Assembly (NCBI GenBank): GCA_907163075.1
Contig: CAJQTY010000001.1
Location: forward strand, 1,674,001-1,738,000
DNA: 64,000 nt
Source: an uncultured Rhodocyclaceae bacterium
Lineage (GTDB): Bacteria > Pseudomonadota > Gammaproteobacteria > Burkholderiales > Rhodocyclaceae
Direction: 5' to 3'
The number at the start of each line of letters is the position of its first letter. Position 1 is the first letter of the stretch. Below, piece by piece: positions 9,401-17,832 of this stretch. The notes under the pieces were generated by a model that made no database searches, had not been told where the DNA came from, and worked only from the letters and a program-made list of their open reading frames with translations. A program made the translations under genes and the position numbers.

Positions 9401-10322
9401 CATCCACTTCATCAATAAGCCGATGCCCGGCGGCCTGCCCACGCGCACCTCGCGCGCCTTGCTCGACATTGAGGACGAGAAGATCGTTCCGGTCATCCGC
9501 GATCCGCGCAAGGTCAATGCCGCCGACTACGATGGCGATGCCGTCTTCTACTTCCCGGGCTGCGGCTCGGAACGCCTGTTCTCGCAGGTCGGCCTGGCGA
9601 CGCAGGCGATGCTCTATGAAATCGGCGCGCAAACCGTGTTGCCGCCCGGCTACCTGTGCTGCGGCTACCCGCAGATCGCCGCCGGCGAGTCTGACCAGGG
9701 CCAGAAGATCACCACCGATAACCGCGTCCTGTTTCACCGAGTAGCCAATACCTTGAACTATCTCGACATCAACACGGTTATCGTCTCCTGCGGCACCTGC
9801 ATGGATCAATTGCTGAAATACCAGTTCGACAAGATCTTCCCCGGCTGCCGCCTGCTCGACATCCACGAATACCTGCTCGAGAAGGGGGTCAAGCTCCAGG
9901 GTGTAAGCGGTGCCCGCTACATGTATCACGAGCCCTGCCACGCACCGATGAAGACGATGTCGGGAATCAAGGTGGTCAATGAATTGATGGGCCAGCCGGT
10001 CGATCTCTCCGACCGCTGCTGCGGCGAATCCGGAACACTGGCGGTGACGCGGCCGGACGTCTCGACGCAGGTGCGTTTCCGCAAGCAGGAAGAAATCGAA
10101 AAAGGCGCCGGCAAACTCCGCGCCGACGGTTTTGCGGGCGACGTGAAAATACTCACCTCCTGCCCGTCCTGCCTGCAGGGGCTGTCGCGCTACAACGACG
10201 ACGGTGGAACGCAAGCCGATTACATCGTTGTCGAAATGGCCAGGCACCTGCTGGGCGACGACTGGATGGAAAAATACGTCCGGAACGCCAATAACGGCGG
10301 CATTGAACGCGTTCTTCTTTAA
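6447..10322 (+). CDS. DUF3683-type fused FAD-linked oxidoreductase with Fe-S and CCG domains
   Basis: 1291 residues. Parts in order: an N-terminal DUF3683-like region (1-150); an FAD-binding (PCMH/GlcD-like) domain at about 155-340 with [17 protein letters not shown]; an FAD-linked oxidase C-terminal domain to about 780 with [14 protein letters not shown] and GEHGIG; two 4Fe-4S motifs, [11 protein letters not shown] near 820 and [12 protein letters not shown] near 883; and two CCG domains (CCGYPQ near 1070, CCGESG near 1190) of the heterodisulfide-reductase/GlpC type. The architecture is that of a respiratory D-lactate or 2-hydroxyacid dehydrogenase fused to its electron-transfer subunit. The true substrate is not known; D-lactate or glycolate are inferences. 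Monocistronic and divergent from the adhesin operon. Confidence 0.88.
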   Translation: MNARLREIPYNYTSFSDREIVIRLLGAENWAILDELRSQRVTGRSARMLYEVLGDIWVVQRNPYLEDDLLANRQRREALVQALRHRLKEIDKRRQGNDKVLGLYGAAQAAVDAFERHFDDTTALRSRVLKTLLRHTRRDNIAFDGLARVSHVTDATDWRVEYPFVVLYPDSEEEMAPLVRGCIELGLTIIPRGGGTGYTGSAVPLTPLSVVINTEKLIDIGPVEETVLPGCTRSYTTLRTGAGVVTARVAETATAADRVFAVDPTSADASCIGGNIAMNAGGKKAVLWGTALDNLAWWKMVDPSGHFMEVTRINHNFGKIHEQALARFEIRRFRKDGTTPFGEPEILDIPGHTFRKEGLGKDVTDKFLSGLPGIQKEGTDGLIVAARWVLHQMPPHTRTVCLEFFGQVREAVPAIVEITDHFKPGGAGHQSGVLLAGLEHLDERYVRAIGYATKAKRKGETSGRPKMVLIGDIVGHDEKAVMAAASEVVRLCNLRGAEGFIAVDADTRRKFWLDRSRTAAISRHTNAFKLNEDVVIPLPRMGDYCDGIERINIELSIQNKLALCDQLGEFLKGTLPLHRGDANLDNALLIGDQRQAALDAVAAVRDRWQWLLDHLDLPLAEAEMQFAAYGISARKLSNKARHPVLFHRLQDYSLRVSWKSELRPQLEAIFDGNVFRLVLERIDAIHKETLRGRVFVALHMHAGDGNVHTNIPVNSDNYAMLQTANAAVARIMALARSLDGVISGEHGIGITKLEFLSEAEIQPFRDYKARVDPEGRFNKGKLLAGGDLAKAYTPSFSLLGTESLIMEQSEIGDISTMIKDCLRCGKCKPVCSTHVPRANLLYSPRNKILATSLLIEAFLYEEQTRRGISLMHFDEFNDVADHCTICHKCVNPCPVDIDFGDVSIRMRNFLREQGKKKFVPAKAAAMAFLTMKDAATIRLTRKLMIDWGYAGQRLAHKLAKSFGLIQRQTRQPPATLGQPTMRSQIIHFINKPMPGGLPTRTSRALLDIEDEKIVPVIRDPRKVNAADYDGDAVFYFPGCGSERLFSQVGLATQAMLYEIGAQTVLPPGYLCCGYPQIAAGESDQGQKITTDNRVLFHRVANTLNYLDINTVIVSCGTCMDQLLKYQFDKIFPGCRLLDIHEYLLEKGVKLQGVSGARYMYHEPCHAPMKTMSGIKVVNELMGQPVDLSDRCCGESGTLAVTRPDVSTQVRFRKQEEIEKGAGKLRADGFAGDVKILTSCPSCLQGLSRYNDDGGTQADYIVVEMARHLLGDDWMEKYVRNANNGGIERVLL

Positions 10323-10599
10323 GGAAACGCGGATTCAATGAGAGCCTGCCGCCGCACGTACCAGTACCAGAGCGCCGGAATCCCATGCTGCTGGTCCGCG
10401 CCCTGGCCACGGCCATCACGGCCATCACCGAAACGCCAGGGCTGATTACGCTTGCCGAAGGCGTCGCGACGGAGGTGCAGCCGGCGCCAGCTTGAATTCT
10501 TCATGGCTCGTGTGCCGGTCTTTGTACCCCGGCATCTTTTGCATGGCAGTCGGTGCCCGGGGCTGTATACTCTGCCGACAGAAACCAACGGAGAAACTC
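10323..10599. other. Intergenic region without a convincing gene
   Basis: 277 bp between two plus-strand genes. A minus-strand frame of 89 codons spans it and contains a curious PALWYWYVRR stretch, but it lacks a convincing ribosome site and I recognise no family. The last 40 bp contain the ribosome site (GGAG) of the following gene. Confidence 0.4.
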
Positions 10600-11727
10600 A
10601 TGGCCGCATCCCCCGATACCGTAAGCATGGCGATGTTCTGCGACTTCGAGAATGTTGCCTTGGGTGTGCGTGACGCGAACTACGAAAAATTCGACATCAA
10701 GCCCGTACTCGAACGCCTTCTGCTCAAGGGCAGCATCGTGCTCAAGAAGGCGTATTGCGACTGGGATCGCTACAAGGGTTTCAAGTCGACGATGCACGAA
10801 GCCAACTTCGAACTGATCGAGATTCCACACGTCCGCCAGTCGGGCAAGAATTCCGCCGACATACGGATGGTCGTCGATGCCCTCGATCTGTGCTACACCA
10901 AGTCGCATGTCAATACGTTTGTCATCGTCAGCGGCGACTCGGATTTCTCGCCGCTGGTTTCCAAGCTCCGCGAGAACGCCAAGTACGTGATCGGAGTCGG
11001 CGTCAAGCAGTCGACGTCTGACCTGCTGATCGCCAACTGCGACGAATTCATCTTCTACGACGACCTGGTGCGCGAGAGTCAGCGTTCGGCGGCGCGCCGC
11101 GATCCGAAGTCGGCGCAGCCGGCGGCCAAACGTACGCCGGAGGAGGACAAGCGGCGCCGCGAGGAACTTGAGGCCCGCAAGAGTCAGGCCATCGAACTGG
11201 CGGTGGCGACTTTCGAAGCACTGGTCGCCGAACGGGGTGATGGCGGCAAGATCTGGGCGTCGATGCTCAAGGAAGCGATCAAGCGCCGCAAGCCCGATTT
11301 CAACGAGACCTATTACGGCTTTCGCGCCTTCGGCAACCTGCTCGAGGAAGCTCAGTCGCGCGGCCTGCTGGAACTCGGGCGTGACGAAAAGTCCGGCGCC
11401 TTCGTTTCGCGCAGCGGCGTCGCCACGCCGCGCGTCGAGTCGCGCATGGATGAACCCGTGGTGACGGAAACGCTGGCCGCTCCCGTGGCGGTGGAGGAGG
11501 ATGTCGCCACGGCGCCGGCGCCGAAACGCCGTGGACGCGGCGGCAGCAAACGGCCGGCGAAGGAAGCCGCGGCGGCGCCCGAGGCGCCGGAAACGCTGGC
11601 ACCAGAGCCGCTTGAGCCGGTTATTGCCGCGCTTGTTGCAGAAGCGGTTGAAGCGCCGCCCGAGAAGAAGCCGGCCACGCGCGGCCGGCGTCCGCGCAAA
11701 CCCAAGGCCGCCTCTGAAGCCGCCTGA
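10600..11727 (+). CDS. NYN-domain (PIN-like) RNase-type protein with LOTUS/OST-HTH-like C-terminus
   Basis: 375 residues from the ATG at 10600, chosen for the GGAG ribosome site 8 nt upstream and because the sequence before it is not conserved-looking. Residues 8-160 form a NYN domain of the LabA/DUF88 type: FCDFENVALG with Asp15, then SADIRMVVDALDL and FVIVSGDSDFSPLVSKL, giving the clustered acidic residues of a metal-dependent nuclease. A charged linker is followed by a region (about 205-285) resembling an OST-HTH/LOTUS RNA-binding domain (GGKIWASMLKEAIKRRKPDF, YGFRAFGNLLEEA). The tail of about 100 residues is Ala/Pro/Arg/Lys-rich. Probable role in RNA turnover; the target is unknown. Confidence 0.85.
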   Translation: MAASPDTVSMAMFCDFENVALGVRDANYEKFDIKPVLERLLLKGSIVLKKAYCDWDRYKGFKSTMHEANFELIEIPHVRQSGKNSADIRMVVDALDLCYTKSHVNTFVIVSGDSDFSPLVSKLRENAKYVIGVGVKQSTSDLLIANCDEFIFYDDLVRESQRSAARRDPKSAQPAAKRTPEEDKRRREELEARKSQAIELAVATFEALVAERGDGGKIWASMLKEAIKRRKPDFNETYYGFRAFGNLLEEAQSRGLLELGRDEKSGAFVSRSGVATPRVESRMDEPVVTETLAAPVAVEEDVATAPAPKRRGRGGSKRPAKEAAAAPEAPETLAPEPLEPVIAALVAEAVEAPPEKKPATRGRRPRKPKAASEAA

Positions 11728-11976
11728 CAGCCAGCGAATACAGGTGTTTTCAGCGAGTGTCCGGAAACTCGGCGTAAGTCGTTCTGCGCTCCATGCAGGC
11801 TCTCCCGTGGGCCGGAGCGCCTGCACAAGCGCTCACAAATCGGCAAATGCCGGTTGATACCGAATACCCGTCGACGGCCTCTGCCGGTGTCCCGAAAGCG
11901 ATAACATTCAGGGAATGGGCCGCTGCCCGGTCTTCCCCCTTTTCAGTACGGATCAGCAGGCGTCCCTCTCCCGCTG
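11728..11976. other. Convergent intergenic region, nothing recognised
   Basis: 249 bp between the stop codons of the NYN gene and the HAD gene. I see no clear terminator hairpin with a T run and no credible small gene. Several short open frames cross it on both strands but none has a ribosome site plus recognisable sequence. Confidence 0.4.
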
Positions 11977-12624
11977 CTAGGCCAGGCGCAATAGCGCTGG
12001 AAGCTCGCTCATTCTGGAGAAAACGGCATGTGCCCCGGACTGATGCAGGCGATCGGCCGGCGTCATCGCGGCGTAGCCAAACGCCGTCATCCCCGCCGCG
12101 CGGGCCGCCCGTATTCCGGTGGGTGTGTCCTCGACGACGAGGCAGTGCGAAGGATGCACGCCACAAGCCGACGCCGCGTGGAGGAACAGGTCGGGCGCCG
12201 GCTTGGGATGGGCGACGTCGTCCGCGCTGAACATTCTTCCGGCAAAGCGGGCAAGCAGGCCGCTACGGCCGAGCGTCAAGTCCATCTTGTCGTGCGTGCC
12301 GTTCGACGCCACGCAGCAGGGTACCGGCAACCAGGCGAGCACTTCTTCAACGCCGGGCACGGCCGTCATTTCGCTGGCAAAAGCGGCATGCGACAACTCG
12401 ACGAAGCGGGCCAGGAAATCAGCCGCCGCGTCGCGACCGACCAGCATTTCGATCCGCTCCAGGTTGGCTTGCGTCGACGCTCCGATGAACTGGCTGATCG
12501 TTTCCTCCAGCGAAAGATCGACGCCTTGCTCGTGCAGCATGGTTTGGAGGATCTCATGACTGATGCGTTCGCTGTCGACCAGGACGCCGTCGCAGTCAAA
12601 GATTACGAGTTGCGGTAGAGACAT
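11977..12624 (-). CDS. HAD-superfamily hydrolase (beta-phosphoglucomutase-like phosphatase)
   Basis: 215 residues. Hydrolyses a phosphorylated small metabolite, probably a sugar phosphate or phosphoglycolate-like compound. HAD motif I is FDCDGVLVDSE (nucleophile Asp10, acid/base Asp12), motif II VASNGT, motif III the Lys of HPKPAPDLF, and motif IV VVEDTPTGIRAA; a helical cap of subclass IA lies between motifs I and II. The ATG at 12624 fits the conserved start; the frame stays open upstream but the added sequence is not protein-like. It lies 124 nt downstream of serA on the same strand. It is not a typical SerB, so a role in serine synthesis would be speculation. Confidence 0.87.
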   Translation of the reverse strand: MSLPQLVIFDCDGVLVDSERISHEILQTMLHEQGVDLSLEETISQFIGASTQANLERIEMLVGRDAAADFLARFVELSHAAFASEMTAVPGVEEVLAWLPVPCCVASNGTHDKMDLTLGRSGLLARFAGRMFSADDVAHPKPAPDLFLHAASACGVHPSHCLVVEDTPTGIRAARAAGMTAFGYAAMTPADRLHQSGAHAVFSRMSELPALLRLA

Positions 12625-12748
12625 GGGTTTCCCTGACAGATTGGGCGTAAGCGTGCCATGACAAAATGATGGGTGATCCGGGCGGAACGCGTTGTCCGCC
12701 GCGCCAGGGCTGCAGTGCAGCAGATCTGGCGCCGGGTTGTGACACGTC

Positions 12749-13918
12749 TCAGGCGGGCAGGTAGCGCACGCGCAGGACGCCGCCGATGGCCGACAACTGG
12801 TCGATGACGGCCTGTTGCACGGTGCTTTCCACATCCACCAGGGTGAAGGCGAGGTCGCCGCGTGACTTGTTCACCATGTTGTGGATGTTCAGTCCGGCAC
12901 CGGCCAGGGTCGTCGATATCTGCCCCAGCATGTTGGGCACATTAGCGTTGGCGATGGCCAGCCGGTAGCCGGATTCGCGCGGCATGGTGATCGTCGGGAA
13001 ATTCACCGAATTGAGGATGTTCCCGTTCTCCAGGTAATCGGAGATCTGCTCGGCGATCATGACCGCGCTGTTTTCCTCGGCCTCTTCGGTGGACGCTCCC
13101 AGGTGCGGCAGCGCAACGAAACGCGGATGCTGGCGCAGCAGGTTGACCGCGAAGTCGCAGACGTAAGCATGGATCTTGCCGTCGTTGAGTCCGTCAAAAA
13201 CGGCCTGTTCGTTGACGATGCCGTCACGGGCGAAGTTGAGCAGAATGCAGCCCTTCTTCATGAGCTTGACGCGCTCGGCATTGATCAGTTCCTTGGTCGC
13301 GGGCAGCAACGGGACGTGCATGCTGATGAAATCGGCGCGCTTCACCAGGTCGTCCACGCTGGCGGCTTTCTTGACCTGCGAAGGCAGGCGCCAGGCGGCA
13401 TCGACAGTGATCTCCGGGTCAAAGCCGACCACGTTCATGCCCAGCTGGATGGCGGCATCGGCGAGCAGCGAGCCGATCGCGCCGAGGCCGATGATGCCCA
13501 GCGTACTGCCGCGCAGCTCATGCCCGACGAAATGCTTCTTGCCGGCTTCGACCTGCTTGTGCAGCGACTCGTCGTCACCGCGCAGCCCGTCGACGAATTT
13601 CAGCGCCGGATAAATGTTGCGCGTTCCCATCAGCATGCCGGCGATGACCAGTTCCTTGACGGCATTGGCGTTGGCGCCAGGGGCGTTGAAGACGACGACG
13701 CCGCGCTCACTCATGGCTTTGGTCGGGATGTTGTTGGTGCCGGCGCCAGCGCGGCCAATGGCCATGACGCTGGACGGAATGGTCATGTCATGCATTTCCT
13801 GCGAGCGCACCAGGATGGCGTCGGGGCCGGCAACATCGTTGCCGACGACATAGCTTTCGGGCAGACGGGCGAGGCCTTTCCGGGAGATGGAGTTGAGCGT
13901 CTGGATTTTTCTTGTCAT
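12749..13918 (-). CDS. serA: D-3-phosphoglycerate dehydrogenase
   Basis: 389 residues. Oxidises 3-phosphoglycerate to 3-phosphohydroxypyruvate with NAD+, the first step of serine synthesis. It shows the D-isomer 2-hydroxyacid dehydrogenase fold: RAGAGTNNIP substrate loop, the NAD-binding GLGAIGSLLADAA, NFARDGIV, and the catalytic-His segment LPHLGASTEEAEENS. A C-terminal ACT domain (about 315-389) suggests feedback control by serine. The ATG at 13918 is preceded by GAGGAAACC. It lies 159 nt downstream of serC on the same strand, so the two serine genes are probably co-transcribed. Confidence 0.94.
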   Translation of the reverse strand: MTRKIQTLNSISRKGLARLPESYVVGNDVAGPDAILVRSQEMHDMTIPSSVMAIGRAGAGTNNIPTKAMSERGVVVFNAPGANANAVKELVIAGMLMGTRNIYPALKFVDGLRGDDESLHKQVEAGKKHFVGHELRGSTLGIIGLGAIGSLLADAAIQLGMNVVGFDPEITVDAAWRLPSQVKKAASVDDLVKRADFISMHVPLLPATKELINAERVKLMKKGCILLNFARDGIVNEQAVFDGLNDGKIHAYVCDFAVNLLRQHPRFVALPHLGASTEEAEENSAVMIAEQISDYLENGNILNSVNFPTITMPRESGYRLAIANANVPNMLGQISTTLAGAGLNIHNMVNKSRGDLAFTLVDVESTVQQAVIDQLSAIGGVLRVRYLPA

Positions 13919-14077
13919 GCTGGTTTCCTCGGTTGATTGTCTGAAAAAGCAGGCGATCCACGCAATGCTCAACGGGAGTCGGTGAAGTATCGTCCTCCCT
14001 CCACGGGAGATGGAGGTCAAACGTCGTTCATGGCGAATCCCGCCGTGCCGATTGTGTTGCGTGGTTCAGTGCAGTCA

Positions 14078-15160
14078 TCAGCCGTGCAGCTTCTCGAATT
14101 CCTTCATCCAGTCGACCAGCGCCTGCACGCCTTCGATAGGCATGGCGTTGTAGATCGATGCGCGCATGCCGCCGACCGAGCGGTGCCCCTTGAGTTGTAT
14201 CATCCCGCGCGCCTTGGCGCCCTTGAGGAATTCCTCGTCGAGCGCCGCGTCCTTCAGCGTGAAGGGGATGTTCATCAGCGAACGGTTTTCACGCGCCACC
14301 GGCGAGCTGAAGTAGCTGGACGCATCGAGAGCGTCGTAAAGCAACTGTGCTTTGGCGCGGTTGGTCTTTTCCATCGCCGCCAGTCCGCCTTTGGCCTTGA
14401 GCATTTTGAACACCAGCCCGGCAATGTAGATGGCGTAGGTCGGCGGGGTGTTGTACATCGAATCGTTTTCGCTGTGAATCTGGTAGTCGAACATGGTCGG
14501 TGTGCCCTTCACGGTCTGGCCGAGCAGGTCGTCACGCACGATGACGACGGTGAGTCCGGCCGGGCCGACGTTTTTCTGCGCGCCGAAGTAGATCAGGCCG
14601 AACTTGCTGACGTCGATCGGACGCGACAGGATGTTCGACGACATGTCGGCGACCAGCGGCACGCTGCCGGTCTGCGGCGTCCAGAAGATTTCCACGCCGC
14701 CGATGGTTTCGTTCGGCGTGTAATGCACGTAGGCGGCTTCCGGGTCGAGTTTCCAGGCCTCCTGCGCCGGAGCGTAGGAGAAGTTCTTGTCTTCCGACGA
14801 GGCGACGACGTTGACGGCGCCATATTTTTTTGCCTCCTTGATCGCCTTCTTCGACCATTCGCCGGTGTTCAGGTAATCGGCCGAGGCTTTGCCGCGCAAG
14901 AGGTTCATCGGTACCATGGCGAACTGGCTGGAGGCGCCGCCCTGCAGGAACAGCACCTTGTAGTTGGCCGGGATGCCCAGCAGTTCGCGCAGGTCGCTTT
15001 CGGCTTCGGCCTGAATGCTCATGTATTCCTTGCCGCGGTGCGACATCTCCATGACCGACATGCCGCAACCGCGCCAATTGACGAGTTCGTCACGCGCCTG
15101 CTCGAGCACCGCCTGCGGGAGGGCTGCGGGTCCGGCACTGAAATTAAAAATGCGTTCCAT
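14078..15160 (-). CDS. serC: Phosphoserine aminotransferase
   Basis: 360 residues. A pyridoxal-phosphate enzyme converting 3-phosphohydroxypyruvate and glutamate to phosphoserine; it also serves pyridoxine synthesis in many proteobacteria. Family hallmarks are the FNFSAGPAALP start, GGASSQFAMVPMNLL, and the PLP-Lys segment FGLIYFGAQKNVGPAGLT. The length is typical. The start at 15160 follows AAGGATC. First gene of the probable serC-serA unit. Confidence 0.96.
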   Translation of the reverse strand: MERIFNFSAGPAALPQAVLEQARDELVNWRGCGMSVMEMSHRGKEYMSIQAEAESDLRELLGIPANYKVLFLQGGASSQFAMVPMNLLRGKASADYLNTGEWSKKAIKEAKKYGAVNVVASSEDKNFSYAPAQEAWKLDPEAAYVHYTPNETIGGVEIFWTPQTGSVPLVADMSSNILSRPIDVSKFGLIYFGAQKNVGPAGLTVVIVRDDLLGQTVKGTPTMFDYQIHSENDSMYNTPPTYAIYIAGLVFKMLKAKGGLAAMEKTNRAKAQLLYDALDASSYFSSPVARENRSLMNIPFTLKDAALDEEFLKGAKARGMIQLKGHRSVGGMRASIYNAMPIEGVQALVDWMKEFEKLHG

Positions 15161-15749
15161 GGGATCTGATCCTTTCTTTATGATAATCAAGAGTGATTTG
15201 CGGGAAGTGGGTGACTTGCGAGCTTGAATTTTATGCGCGGACTATCGCGGAGCGTCAGCCGCCCATTCTAGCGAAATTGGCCGTGGATGGGGCGATGGCC
15301 GCCGGGTTCGCCCGTGGCGAAGCGATGAACACTGCGGAAGCTTGCTGACGCAATCCGATCGGCGGCACCAGGACCCACGCGGCACGAGAGGCTTCGCATC
15401 AAGGCGGACATCGATGCGAATATCGACGCGAAGGGAATCAGGATCGCCAACGATGAACCGGCCAAGCTCGCCATCGGGCGCGACGCGTTCCATGGCCAAT
15501 GGAACTACCGGGCGATGCCGCGAAATCAGCATGTCCAGACGGAATTGTTTAAGTTATTATTTCTCGAATCCTAAGTATCCGCACGGATCACGAGATTTTT
15601 CGGGCTCACGGATTTTATTGCGACTTGCGGACGGGAGAACCGTGATCGTGTGACATTTCACCTTCCCGGCAGGGCTCTATCCGCGCAGCTTGAACGGAAA
15701 TTGCCACAAATGCGTCGCCTTCGACCAAACCAAAACGGAGTCAAGGATC
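15161..15749. other. Gene-poor stretch with a transposase-like remnant
   Basis: About 590 bp between divergent serC and the HIT gene. It should carry both promoters. The central part (15329-15574) encodes a truncated transposase-like C-terminus, listed separately. The 150 bp after it are A/T-richer than the surroundings, consistent with decayed foreign DNA, but no inverted repeats could be found by eye. Confidence 0.5.
15329..15574 (+). pseudogene. C-terminal remnant of a transposase (ISAzo13-like, tentative)
   Basis: After an in-frame stop at 15326 one frame reads RLRIKADIDANID, then KGIRIANDEPAKL and AFHGQWNYR, before a stop at 15572-15574. This spacing (a glycine-lysine rich strand, a KGI-type segment, then WNY a few residues before the end) resembles the C-terminus of ISAzo13-type DDE transposases, which end in a conserved WNYTI. 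No start, catalytic core or flanking inverted repeats remain. The assignment rests on pattern memory only. Confidence 0.4.
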
Positions 15750-16205
15750 ATGGCCGAGCCCTCCACCACCTGCGAACTGTGCGCCTCGACAGGCGGCGAG
15801 CCGGTCTGGGAAAATGCCCTGTGCCGCGTCGTGAGCATCGCCGACCCGGACTATCCCGGTTTCTGCCGCGTCATCTTGAATCGGCATGAACGCGAAATGA
15901 GTGATCTGACGGTGGATGAACAGCACGCGATGATGCGCATGGTTTTTGCTGTCGAATCCGCTTTGCGCTACCTGATCAAGCCGGACAAGATCAACCTCGC
16001 CAGTCTCGGCAACATGGTTTCCCATGTTCACTGGCACGTCATTCCGCGCTGGCGTGAAGATCGATGCTTTCCCAATCCGATATGGGCCGCACCGAAAAGA
16101 ACTATCGCGGCAGTGCCGGCGGCCATTGATCCAGCGTTGCTCAGGGCAGAACTAGCGTTTCGGCTTGGTGAACCGGCGCCCGCCTTGAGGAAGGATTTCC
16201 GGTGA
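15750..16205 (+). CDS. HIT-family nucleotide hydrolase/transferase
   Basis: 151 residues. Members of the histidine-triad family cleave or transfer nucleoside phosphates. The triad HVHWHV is at residues 92-97 (His92, 94, 96), followed by IPRW as in Fhit/GalT-like branches. The start at 15750 follows AAGGATC. An N-terminal Cys pair (CELC, residues 8-11) could bind zinc, as in several HIT proteins. The stop overlaps the GTG start of the next gene (GTGA), so the two proteins are probably made together. Confidence 0.88.
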   Translation: MAEPSTTCELCASTGGEPVWENALCRVVSIADPDYPGFCRVILNRHEREMSDLTVDEQHAMMRMVFAVESALRYLIKPDKINLASLGNMVSHVHWHVIPRWREDRCFPNPIWAAPKRTIAAVPAAIDPALLRAELAFRLGEPAPALRKDFR

Positions 16206-17803
16206 ATGCCTTCGCAACCGGCGGCGTGGCGATTCGCGACCTGCAATCCGGCCACGAAATCATCTCCCGTCTTTCGTTGGCAAATCCCGGGAAAGCCATT
16301 GTCGAGCTTGCGCACTTCCTCGATCGCCTGCTGACCAGTCCTCTCGATGGCGAAACATGCTTCCGGCTACTCGAAACAGCCCGCGAACCTATTGCCTTTG
16401 TCGCAGAAGAACTCGCCAAGCGCTGCCAGAACAAGCCGCTTCCCCTCGCCGAAATCGAAGAAGGTATTTTTCAGCAGGTCATCGCCCTCTGGGTAAAAAC
16501 GGCAACAGGCTACGCATATTGTGCCGAACAGGAGGCTTCAGAAGAAGGCGAGGCCTCTCGTGCCCGAAGGGTGGCGACGATATTGCATCGTTGCATCCAG
16601 CACGCCGGCATGGCCATCATCGAGCACCAGCGTGTACGGCGCGAGTGTCCTTCGGGACTATGGCTTGACCTGCATGGCTACTACGGTCGTGCGGAAGGAT
16701 TGGAAATCGCCATACTGGCTATTGCTGACGCCCTTGAGCCGCTGGGCCGCAATACGCACTGCGCTGCAGCGTATATCAGCGTCCTGCTTTGCGAGATGGC
16801 ATCGCCTTACAGCCTCTCGGTTCGAGATCAGGCGCTGGTTCGCCGCTGGGCGAATTTCTGGGCTCCGCTGGTCAGCTTGCACAAGGCCGAGCCGGGCAAG
16901 TCATTGCCCCCATTTGTCGTTGACCTGACGCAGGATATGGCCGTACGCCCGGCCGCCGCATGTCTACAAACCCACGATCTGCGACGGCTGGATACCTCCC
17001 GGCTGGTCATTCAGATGAGCGAGACCAAGCATCAGTTACTCCGGAAAATCCCGCCGTCACAACTTGCGCTGGGCGATGACTGCACGGCCGGACAATGTAA
17101 CCGCCTGCTCGAGCATCTCTCCCGCCCGTGGTCGCAGGCGCGGGCACCAAGAAAATTCCGACGCCATGCCTCGTCCGGGATGGCCAGACTGTGCACCGGC
17201 TTTGAGGAAATGTACTACTTCATCTCGGGTCACGAGTTCGAGCAGCCGGAAAACGTTCGTATCTACTCAAGACGGGAATATGACCGCCTGTTCGCCTTCC
17301 GGCACCAGGAAGACCCGCTGCAGGTTCTGCATGTGCAGCAGGAACAGGTGGCCTACAGCGTCGATAGATGGGACGTCGTAAACCAGTCGGCGAACGGCTT
17401 CCGTCTCGTGCGCAGCATCGCTGGAAAGAAAATGGCGCATGGTCAGCTGGTCGCGCTCTGCCCGCACGATGGTGAACGTTTCTTGCTGGCGCAAACCACG
17501 TGGCTCATGCAGGAAAAGGGCGGCGGTCTGATCGCGGGAATCAGGGCCTTACCTGGCCTACCGACCGCCACCGCAGCACGAGCTGTCGAACAAACAAGCG
17601 AAATGCGAGGGAAATACCATCGCGCCTTTCTGCTCCCCGCCGTACCCGCAATGGCCGTCGAACAATCGCTGGTACTGCCCAAGGGGTGGTTCAGACCCGG
17701 ACGAGTCATCGAGCTATTTGCCGATAGCGCGTGGCAGGTCATGCTCCTGAATGTACTCGACGATGGACCGGACTTCGAGCGGGCGAGTTTCGCGCCCTGC
17801 TGA
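16202..17803 (+). CDS. Conserved hypothetical protein with PilZ-like C-terminal domain
   Basis: 533 residues, GTG start overlapping the HIT stop by 3 nt. I do not recognise the N-terminal 370 residues, which look largely alpha-helical and soluble with no membrane segment. The segment at about 390-475 (WDVVNQSANGFRLVRS, then HGQLVALCPHDGERFLLAQT and GGLIAGIRALPGLP) resembles a PilZ domain in order and pattern (NxSxxGxxL, a GQLVAL strand, then a G-V/I-R strand). The N-terminal RxxxR that binds cyclic di-GMP in canonical PilZ domains is not evident. Possible role in cyclic di-GMP-linked surface behaviour; inference only. Confidence 0.65.
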   Translation: MNAFATGGVAIRDLQSGHEIISRLSLANPGKAIVELAHFLDRLLTSPLDGETCFRLLETAREPIAFVAEELAKRCQNKPLPLAEIEEGIFQQVIALWVKTATGYAYCAEQEASEEGEASRARRVATILHRCIQHAGMAIIEHQRVRRECPSGLWLDLHGYYGRAEGLEIAILAIADALEPLGRNTHCAAAYISVLLCEMASPYSLSVRDQALVRRWANFWAPLVSLHKAEPGKSLPPFVVDLTQDMAVRPAAACLQTHDLRRLDTSRLVIQMSETKHQLLRKIPPSQLALGDDCTAGQCNRLLEHLSRPWSQARAPRKFRRHASSGMARLCTGFEEMYYFISGHEFEQPENVRIYSRREYDRLFAFRHQEDPLQVLHVQQEQVAYSVDRWDVVNQSANGFRLVRSIAGKKMAHGQLVALCPHDGERFLLAQTTWLMQEKGGGLIAGIRALPGLPTATAARAVEQTSEMRGKYHRAFLLPAVPAMAVEQSLVLPKGWFRPGRVIELFADSAWQVMLLNVLDDGPDFERASFAPC

Positions 17804-17832
17804 TGCCGGCTCATCCGGCCGATATATGGTGT

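Noticed and set aside
10319-10588. Minus-strand 89-codon frame downstream of the oxidoreductase
   Set aside because: No ribosome site and no recognisable family; composition looks antisense or random.
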